The notes below the pieces were generated by a model, which worked only from the letters and a program-made list of their open reading frames with translations, did not search any database and was not told the DNA's origin. Shown one piece after another: positions 6,413 through 12,038 of a stretch of DNA of 14,080 nt; position 1 is the first letter of the stretch; each line of letters opens with the position of its first letter. The DNA comes from JAHQVI01 sp050330195. Lineage in GTDB: Bacteria > Pseudomonadota > Alphaproteobacteria > Rhizobiales > Rhodomicrobiaceae. Location of the stretch: the NCBI GenBank assembly GCA_050330195.1, contig JBHJOB010000092.1, forward strand, positions 1 to 14,080, written 5' to 3'. The position numbers and the translations under genes were made by a program.

Positions 6413-6787
6413 ATGACTGAGGCTGACCTCGTAAGCTGTGTGCATGATTGGGATCAGGCGATGATTTTGAATGATGCCGGGACGATCGGTAGATTCATGG
6501 CCGACGAGTGGACGATCGTAGGGCCGGACGGCAGCCTGAGCGGAAAGGATCGCTTCTTGTCTTCGATTGCCGGCGGCGATCTTAAGCATGACATGATGAC
6601 CAGCGAGGACCTGACTGTTCGCTTCTACGGCGAGTGCGCTGTCGTCATCGCGAAAGGTGTCTCTGGGGGGACCTACAAGGGACAGCCCTTCCGAGAGCTT
6701 GAACGATCATCCAACGTCTTCGTTCGTCGAAATGGTCGCTGGGTGTGCGTCCTGACCCATCTCTCCAAACTGACACCACCATCATAA
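6413..6787 (+). CDS. NTF2/SnoaL-like (DUF4440-type) protein
   Basis: This 124-aa soluble protein has the single-domain cone fold pattern. An N-terminal helix pair (ADLVSCVHDWDQAMILNDAG, then IGRFMADEWTIVGPDG) is followed by strands LTVRFYGECAVVIAKGVSGG and a C-terminal SSNVFVRRNGRWVCVLTHLS. The last part is the characteristic W-x-V ending of DUF4440/SnoaL-like proteins, which bind small molecules or act as minor enzymes; no substrate can be deduced. ATG 6413 has AAGGA eight bases upstream. A longer frame from 6317 exists, but its extra residues do not fit the family. It looks intact and monocistronic. Confidence 0.82.
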   Translation: MTEADLVSCVHDWDQAMILNDAGTIGRFMADEWTIVGPDGSLSGKDRFLSSIAGGDLKHDMMTSEDLTVRFYGECAVVIAKGVSGGTYKGQPFRELERSSNVFVRRNGRWVCVLTHLSKLTPPS

Positions 6788-7131
6788 CGGACCGTTGCGC
6801 GGGCAAAGTCCTCCCGGCGGGCATACCTCCGCACTTTCTCCGTGAATGGTCTCGAGAAGCGAGGGGCGGAAATGGGCCAACTAAGGCCAAGTCCTGGCGC
6901 TTAACTGGAGACGGCAGCACATCGCCTGCTTCTGGCCGTCGCCGCCCCAGCGGATCGCGGGTGTGTTTCGCCTCGGAGCGGATATCGGACGAGAGGCTGC
7001 TTCTGGCTCAAGGACCGTTTCCAAGATGACGTATGAGCCGCGTGCTCGGAGAAGGAGAGGGTTAAGAAGCGCATGCAAGGCGTCACAAAAGATCTGAAAC
7101 CTACACCACCTTCACTTGGACGCGCTGATGC
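6788..7131. other. Intergenic stretch without recognisable features
   Basis: About 340 bases between the NTF2-like gene and the LysE fragment. Short open frames on both strands here show no family pattern, good start context or repeats. I see nothing to annotate. Confidence 0.5.
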
Positions 7132-7485
7132 TTACCATTCGGAACCTGCATAAAGTAACGCGACTCCGGCTGTCTTGTTGATCAGGCTTACCATCCAAAC
7201 CTTAAGTCCGCCGCGCGTCGGGTGATCCCCAATAAGCGCATAGGCGCTGTAGGCTATCAGGTCGATGAATAATGTCGTTCCGCCCATAATCAGAAGCTGG
7301 GGCAGAATAGGTAAACCGGCGTCCAGAAACTGGGGCAGGATCACCGCGAAATAAAGGAGCGCCTTTGGATTGGCGAACTCAATGACGAAACCATGGGCAA
7401 ATAATGTTTCCTGATTACGAACAATCCTCAGCCATTTTTCTGCCGCCCGGATAGCTGAAAATGTCGGCCTTGTCAGGAGGTTCGG
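7132..7485 (-). pseudogene. LysE/RhtB-family exporter, C-terminal half only
   Basis: The translation has HGFVIEFANPKALLYFAVIL, the conserved mid-protein NPKAxLFF motif of LysE/RhtB amino-acid exporters. PQFLDAGLPILPQ and the last three helices follow (LLIMGGTTLFIDLIAYSAYA, then WMVSLINKTAGVALLYAG). A full protein has about 205 residues and six helices; here only about the last 110 residues remain. The missing N-terminal half would lie to the right, where an IS1595 transposase start is found instead, so the gene was cut by that element or by a later deletion. It is not expected to transport anything. Confidence 0.75.
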
Positions 7486-7486
7486 C

Positions 7487-7834
7487 ATGCCTCGCAACAA
7501 AGTACAAATTCAGAAGGGCCTATCGGATGCGCAGTTCGAGGCGCTTTACGGCACCGAGGAGAAGTGCCGCGCCGCCCCGTTCGCATGGCGCTGGCCCGAG
7601 GCTTTCGTGCGCTTGGCCGTTGAGACTGTTCGCAACCGCGTCGAAGCTGCCGGTTGCGTCGCCGGCAGGACCTTCTCTTCCAAGCTCAAAGCCGACTATC
7701 TGGAGCGGCACCGTGTTCGACGGGATCGCGTCGTGAGCCGACGCCCTTCATTCCAAGCGGCTTCCAAATCGCCGTCACGAGGCGGCGCTGAATGCAGCCA
7801 GGCTGCCGTCGCACCGCCCGGATCAACAGAATGA
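7487..7834 (+). pseudogene. IS1595-family transposase, N-terminal remnant
   Basis: ATG 7487 follows AGGAGG (7475-7480). The first 45 residues (MPRNKVQIQKGLSDAQFEAL, YGTEEKCRAAPFAWRWPEAF) match the start of IS1595 transposases, which have QFQKGLS, YGTEEQCR and RWPxGFxCPxCG. The zinc-ribbon cysteines and everything after are lost: after FVRLAVETV the frame drifts, and GTVFDG in another frame (about 7709-7726) may be a trace of the family's AGTIF motif, implying indels. The DDE catalytic domain is absent, so it is inactive. It abuts the LysE remnant and marks an old insertion. Confidence 0.65.
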
Positions 7835-7889
7835 CACAAAATCTTGCATGTCCTTAGATGCGTTTGCACGGTGATTGAAAGATCGACAA

Positions 7890-9338
7890 ATGATATTCTG
7901 CGTTAAGCGCCTGGTCGAAGCGTTTGCACTTGGCTGGATGCTGGTTTTGGCCACAATCTTCGCTTCGGCCGGAGCCACCCAAGGGCGAGCCGAGATTGAG
8001 ATCGTGCCTAACCTCGGCCCAAACGACTTTTCCAACATCGCCGTTTCGCCGGACGGCCAGCACGTCGTTGCTGGCGGAAGGAACTCGCTCTCGCTATGGG
8101 ATGCCGCGAGTGGAAGGCTCATACGCACCCTCAGTTCCGACCTCTCTGTCAAGACAGCTGCATTTTCACCGAATGGTGGGCGCTTGATCCAAGGCGGCTA
8201 CAAAGATCTCCGGCTCTGGGATACCGCAAGCGGGCAACTGATCCGGCGCTTCGAAGGCCTTTCCGACTGGGTGTCTGCAGCAACACTTTCCGCCGACGGC
8301 CGTCTCCTGCGCTCATCGGGTTATAACGGCTTGATCCACCTGTGGGATGTCGCGAGTGGACAGCTCATAATGAGTGTGAGAAGGGATCTGGACAGGCCGC
8401 CTGGGGGGCCTGCCGTTTTCCTCCAGACGGAGGCTTTTTCCCCGGACGGAAAGCAGCTCCTCTCCGGCTATTCCGATGGGAGCATCAAACTTTGGAACGC
8501 GGAGAGCGGGAAATTGATTCACGCCCTCTCGGAACAAATGCCGGATCCACGCGGCCGAGTGGCTGCTGTTGCGTTTTCGCCGGACGGATCGCACTTATTG
8601 TCAAGCACAACCGACCAAAAAACGCGCAAGACAATGCTTGAGCTATGGGATTCAAAAGGCGGTCAATTGACGCGCGTTTTTGCCGAGCAGCTAGCCGAGG
8701 TCACGTCCGTTGCATTCTCACCCGATGGCACCAAACTGCTCTCTGGTAGCTCCGATGGGACATTCGGTTTGTGGAACGTTACGAGCGGCCAGCTCATCCG
8801 CAAGAAGGCTCTGAAACGGTACCAGGCTGCAGTCGCTTTCTCCCCCGATGGCCGAAGTTTGTTCTCGGCGATTGATCAAATACAACAATGGGATGCGGAA
8901 AGCGGAGAGCTTATCAGAAGCTTTGGACTAGAATACGCCCGCATCACCACTGTCGCGCTGGCTTCAACCGGCGCGCACCTGATCTCGGGCGATAGCGATG
9001 GGACGCTCAAGCTCTGGGACGGCGTAAGCGGCGCGCTGATCCGTGCAACACCGGGACATTCGGAGGAGGTAACTTCGGTTGCTTTCGCTCCCAACGCTCA
9101 GCAGCTCTTGTCAGGCAGCCGAGACAAAACTCTCAGATTGTGGGATGCGGCGACCGGCCAATTGGCCGGCATTGTCGATACGTCCTCTGGTGCGGTGTTC
9201 TCGGTGGCATTTTCACCGGACGGAACGCGCCTGCTCTCCGGGCACAAGGATGAGACGATTAAACTATGGGCGCCGCGCATAGGGAGCTGCTCCGAACTAT
9301 CCGGGGCCCTTCTGATGCGGTCGCATTCTCTCGCCTGA
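7890..9338 (+). CDS. Exported WD40-repeat protein, N-terminal part of a broken larger gene
   Basis: ATG 7890 begins a signal sequence (FCVKRLVEAF, then a hydrophobic stretch GWMLVLATIFASAGA); a TTG at 7875 is a less likely start. After it come about ten WD40 blades with the repeated pattern FSPDGxxLLSGSxDGTxKLWDAxSGQLIR, so the protein should fold as one or more beta-propellers in the periplasm or on the membrane. At about 9268 the blade IKLW runs into APRIGSCSEL and soon stops. Removing one base upstream of GCCGCG relative to the other repeats explains this, since the next frame continues AAHRELLRTIRGPSDAVAFS. The rest of the gene resumes at 9373. Family identity is certain; whether the shortened product is made is not. 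Confidence 0.8.
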   Translation: MIFCVKRLVEAFALGWMLVLATIFASAGATQGRAEIEIVPNLGPNDFSNIAVSPDGQHVVAGGRNSLSLWDAASGRLIRTLSSDLSVKTAAFSPNGGRLIQGGYKDLRLWDTASGQLIRRFEGLSDWVSAATLSADGRLLRSSGYNGLIHLWDVASGQLIMSVRRDLDRPPGGPAVFLQTEAFSPDGKQLLSGYSDGSIKLWNAESGKLIHALSEQMPDPRGRVAAVAFSPDGSHLLSSTTDQKTRKTMLELWDSKGGQLTRVFAEQLAEVTSVAFSPDGTKLLSGSSDGTFGLWNVTSGQLIRKKALKRYQAAVAFSPDGRSLFSAIDQIQQWDAESGELIRSFGLEYARITTVALASTGAHLISGDSDGTLKLWDGVSGALIRATPGHSEEVTSVAFAPNAQQLLSGSRDKTLRLWDAATGQLAGIVDTSSGAVFSVAFSPDGTRLLSGHKDETIKLWAPRIGSCSELSGALLMRSHSLA

Positions 9339-9372
9339 TGGTGAACGCGTATTATCGGCAGGAGGACACGCA

Positions 9373-9480
9373 GTGCCTCCATGTGAAGTGTGCGACCCCA
9401 AGCGTGAAGGACTAGAAGTGTGCGACCGCAAATTTGGAGGCAGGCGGGGCCGTGGTCAAAGGCGGACCTATTGTGAAAGA
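9373..9480. repeat. About 105-bp insert in the WD40 gene with a 13-bp direct repeat
   Basis: The blade GERVLSAGGHA should pass almost directly to LKLWD, but about 105 bases intervene. Inside, GAAGTGTGCGACC occurs exactly at 9385-9397 and 9415-9427, 30 bases apart. This looks like the scar of a small mobile element or the end of an IS; the family is not recognised. Confidence 0.4.
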
Positions 9481-10167
9481 AAACTTAAGCTTTGGGACAC
9501 CAGAAGCGGTGAATTGATCCACACCTTCTCAGGTGTGGGTGGTGAAGGAGGCCAAGGAAGTTCAGTAGCGTTCTCTCCCGATGGCGCTCGCATATTATCT
9601 GGAGATACCATTTTCGGTGCGCTCGAGTTATGGGACGCCAAGAGCGGCGAATTAATTCGCACCATGCATTCTACCGGTGGTGCTGTTGCTTCGGTCGCCT
9701 TTTCACCTGACGGAACGCGTTTGGTGTCAGGCGGTTTTCACAACACGCCCAAGCTGTGGGACGCACGCTCAGGACAGCTCATTCAGACCCTCAATGGCCA
9801 TTTGCGTGGTGTACGGTCCGTGATGTTCTCCGGCAATGGAGCGCGTCTCATTTCGGGCGGTGAAGACGGCACTATACGCATTTGGAAAGCGTCAACCGGC
9901 GAACTGTTGGCGAGCCTGATAGCAGTCAAGGACGGTGAATGGATTGCCGTGACTCCCGAAGGCTTCTTTCAAGGATCGGCTAACGGCGCAAAAATGCTCA
10001 GTGTCGTGCGCGGCTTGGAAGTGCACAGTGGCGAACGCTTCCAGGAAGTGCTCCACCGACCGGATCTGGTGCGAGAAAAACTCGCGGGTGATCCCGTGGG
10101 GAGGGTGAGGCAAGCCGCAGCGACGTTAGATCTTGCCAAGCTGATGAAAAATTCGGCTAGGCCTTGA
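9373..10167 (+). CDS. C-terminal part of the broken WD40 gene, ending in a pre-caspase linker
   Basis: From 9481 the frame has further WD40 blades (LKLWDTRSGELIHTFSG, VAFSPDGTRLVSGGF, SGNGARLISGGEDGTIRIWK). The tail follows: KDGEWIAVTPEGFFQGSANG, VVRGLEVHSGERFQEV, LHRPDLVREKLAGDP. In related WD40 proteins that tail precedes a caspase-like (C14) domain, absent here because the gene ends at 10167. Residues 1-36 (PPCEVCDPKREG, LEVCDRKFGG) do not belong to the repeat and come from an insert. A chance AGGAGG (9360-9365) lies seven bases before GTG 9373, so re-initiation after the stop at 9338 is possible. It is best seen as a gene fragment that may still be translated. Confidence 0.65.
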   Translation: MPPCEVCDPKREGLEVCDRKFGGRRGRGQRRTYCERKLKLWDTRSGELIHTFSGVGGEGGQGSSVAFSPDGARILSGDTIFGALELWDAKSGELIRTMHSTGGAVASVAFSPDGTRLVSGGFHNTPKLWDARSGQLIQTLNGHLRGVRSVMFSGNGARLISGGEDGTIRIWKASTGELLASLIAVKDGEWIAVTPEGFFQGSANGAKMLSVVRGLEVHSGERFQEVLHRPDLVREKLAGDPVGRVRQAAATLDLAKLMKNSARP

Positions 10168-10182
10168 GCACCCCGGCGATAG

Positions 10183-10731
10183 GGCGAACTTGGCGCTCCG
10201 CAATGCAATTTGCTGCCGGTGCGCTTCGGCACGGTGTTCGCGACCAGAGAGGATCTGGCTCGCTCGATGGCCGGCATGACGGCCTCGATCCTTGCCGATC
10301 TGAAGCATTTGCGCGGCCAGCTTGAGCTTGGCCTGACGGTGACCGTGCGCGGCGCCCCGCCGGTCCCAGCGATTGCTCCCCGGAACGCCGATATCGACGC
10401 TTCCAGCGACGCGCCTGGGCCGGGCCTGCGCTACATCGCCAGCAAGCGCGCCGAGCATGAGCAGCGCCGGCGCGAGATGCGCGAGAACGAGGATTTGGCG
10501 GAGCGGAGCTGTGCGCCCTTCCTGCCGCTGGTCTCCCGGCATGTCTGGCGCGATTTACCCGCCTTGGCCGGGCGCGGCGTTTCCATCGCCCTGCTGCTGC
10601 CCGCCGAGCGGCTAGAGGCCTTCCGTCTGGCGCTCGCCGATCTGCTGCTGGCGGCGCCCGATCTGAAAATTCTCTGCACCGGTCCGTGGCCGCCTTTCAC
10701 CTTTGTCGGTGACGGCGCCCGAGCGGGATGA
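10183..10731 (+). pseudogene. Gas vesicle protein GvpF/GvpL, N-terminally truncated
   Basis: The frame is open after a stop at 10180-10182, and family sequence starts at LLPVRFGTVFATREDLARSM, which is mid-protein in GvpF/GvpL. It then has SKRAEHEQRRREM and LPALAGRGVSIALLLP, and ends LKILCTGPWPPFTFVGDGAR, the conserved C-terminal TGPWPPYSFV motif. About the first 90 residues are missing and the upstream sequence is the end of the WD40 fragment. GvpF/L are accessory proteins of gas-vesicle assembly. A TTG at 10210 could start a 173-aa product but has no clear ribosome binding site. The neighbour gvpK supports the identification. Confidence 0.8.
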
Positions 10732-10737
10732 GCGTTC

Positions 10738-10768
10738 ATGATTTTGGATTGATCCAATCCAAAATCAT
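10738..10768. repeat. Perfect 14-bp hairpin between gvpF/L and gvpK
   Basis: ATGATTTTGGATTG (10738-10751) and its exact reverse complement CAATCCAAAATCAT (10755-10768) are separated by ATC. There is no T-run after it, so it is not a typical terminator. A dispersed repetitive palindrome of the REP kind is more likely; an operator is also possible. Confidence 0.7.
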
Positions 10769-10825
10769 CGTGATCCAGGACATTCGACGAAAGGGCAGCG
10801 ATGGCGGGATTACAAGGCAGATCTG

Positions 10826-11128
10826 ATGCTGAGGATTTATGCGCCGAGGCGGCGTCGCGCGGCCCCGCTCAGCATCACGCTCGATCCGGAGACGGTGCAG
10901 CACGATCTTGCCAAGCTGGTGCTGAGCCTTGTGGAAACGGTGCGTCAGCTGCTGGAGCGGCAGGCGTTGCGCCGGGTGGACGGCGGCCGGCTCAGCCCTG
11001 CGCAGATCGAGCAGATGGGCCTCACCTTGATGCGGCTTGAGGAGCGCATGGAGGAACTGAAATCGCATTTCGGCCTCAGCGGCGAAGAGCTGCGCCTCGA
11101 CCTCGGCCATCTGATCGACGGACTTTGA
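10826..11128 (+). CDS. gvpK: Gas vesicle protein GvpK
   Basis: This 100-aa product carries the GvpK core: ITLDPETVQHDLAKLVLSLV, ETVRQLLERQALRRVDGGRL, SPAQIEQMGLTLMRLEERME, ELKSHFGLSGEELRLDLGHL. It matches the family over its whole length, so the gene appears intact. GvpK is an accessory protein needed for gas-vesicle formation in species that make them. No structural gvpA/B gene, gvpN or gvpO is present. With gvpF/L truncated beside it, the cluster cannot make vesicles from this window alone. ATG 10826 has a weak AAGG site about eight bases upstream. The IS66 element begins shortly after its stop. Confidence 0.9.
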   Translation: MLRIYAPRRRRAAPLSITLDPETVQHDLAKLVLSLVETVRQLLERQALRRVDGGRLSPAQIEQMGLTLMRLEERMEELKSHFGLSGEELRLDLGHLIDGL

Positions 11129-11149
11129 TCCGTGCACGCACACCGATCG

Positions 11150-12000
11150 CGGCGGGGTAGTGGCCTGCACCGGCTAATTTGACTCATGGGCATTCGCTGC
11201 GAACGGTGATTCATGCCTTGTCGGGTATCCCTACGCCGAAGACCGCCTTGCGCGGCGGGTAGGATGTAGCTCTTGTTGGCCAGTTGATCCCGACAGGAGC
11301 TGGTGCCGTGACTATATCCAGAGACAATTTTAATTTTGCGCGCCGATATTCAGTTGTTGCCGATACGCGGCGGCAATGGAGCGATGCGGAGAAGCAGGCG
11401 ATTATCGCTGAGGCGGCGCGGCCGGGCGCAAATATTTCGGCGGTGGCGCGCCGACATGGGATCAGGCCCAATCTGCTGTTTCGCTGGCGGCGGCTGGCGC
11501 GAGAGGGCCATGCGCGCCGGAGCGCAGCGGTCTTTGTCCCCGTCACTATATCTTCGCCGCCAGCGGCCGCAGAGGCAATCGCTCCGCAGGCAGCTCCCGT
11601 ACCTTCCCCTGATGCGCATTCTTGTCCTCCCACAGAAGCCACGCAAACTGACGATCGTATTGAGATCGAGCTGGGGAATGGCCGGCTGGTGCGGGTCGGC
11701 GCTGGCATCGACACGAGCGCCTTGAAGCGTATCCTCGATGTCCTGGATCGATCAGTGCCGCACCGTAAGGTAGCAGGCCGGATGCAAAGATCATGATTCC
11801 CGTTCCCACCGGCGTGCGGGTGTGGCTGGCGACCGGTCATACCGATATGCGGCGCGGCTTTCCTTCACTGTCGTTGCAGGTGCAGGAGGTGCTGCGCCAG
11901 GATCCACTAAGCGGCCATCTGTTTTGCTTTCGTGGGCGCAAGGGCGATCTTCTGAAGGTGATCTGGCACGACGGACAGGGGGCTTGCCTGTTCACCAACG
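11150..12000 (+). mobile_element. IS66-family element, left part only
   Basis: The order tnpA-tnpB, with tnpB starting inside the end of tnpA (ATG 11793 against the TGA ending at 11796), is diagnostic of IS66. The transposase gene tnpC and the right end are absent. The left end must lie between the gvpK stop (11128) and the tnpA start, but I cannot place the terminal repeat exactly. The element is cut at about 12000, where the serine-recombinase segment begins. Confidence 0.75.
11308..11796 (+). CDS. tnpA: IS66-family accessory protein TnpA
   Basis: GTG 11308 has AGGAG (11294-11298) upstream and begins MTISRDNFNFARRYSVVADT. The helix-turn-helix (RQWSDAEKQAIIAEAARPGA, NISAVARRHGIRPNLLFRWR) is that of IS66 Orf1/TnpA. 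The C-terminus IEIELGNGRLVRVGAGIDTS, then ALKRILDVLDR, is the usual IS66 ending. Between them lies a Pro/Ala-rich linker. It is complete, 162 aa. TnpA is a DNA-binding protein needed with TnpB and TnpC for transposition; with tnpC missing the element cannot move by itself. Confidence 0.9.
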   Translation: MTISRDNFNFARRYSVVADTRRQWSDAEKQAIIAEAARPGANISAVARRHGIRPNLLFRWRRLAREGHARRSAAVFVPVTISSPPAAAEAIAPQAAPVPSPDAHSCPPTEATQTDDRIEIELGNGRLVRVGAGIDTSALKRILDVLDRSVPHRKVAGRMQRS

Positions 12001-12038
12001 ATCTGCATTCATACTACACCTCTTTCATCTTCAGTTGA
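11793..12038 (+). pseudogene. tnpB: IS66-family TnpB, truncated at its C-terminus
   Basis: The start MIPVPTGVRVWLATGHTDMR, RGFPSLSLQVQEVLRQDP, then GHLFCFRGRKGDLLKVIWHD and GQGACLFT is classic IS66 Orf2/TnpB. The family then continues with KRLERGRF and about 40 more residues, but here the frame reads NDLHSYYTSFIFS and stops, so about 45 residues are missing. The break at about 11997-12005 coincides with the end of the neighbouring recombinase gene. TnpB is about 115 aa when complete. Confidence 0.88.
11995..12010. other. Junction between IS66 and the serine-recombinase element
   Basis: TnpB family resemblance stops after FT (about 11996), and the recombinase stop is at 12031-12033. The boundary must lie in these few bases and may contain a half attachment site. 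The matching right half would be outside this window. Confidence 0.45.

Noticed and set aside
7890..10167. Regular repeats resembling a CRISPR or tandem DNA repeat
   Set aside because: The periodicity is that of protein WD40 blades of about 40 codons with diverged DNA; no conserved short repeats with unique spacers are present.
10738..10768. Rho-independent terminator after gvpF/L
   Set aside because: The hairpin is perfect but its arms are AT-rich and no T-tract follows, so it was listed as a palindromic repeat.
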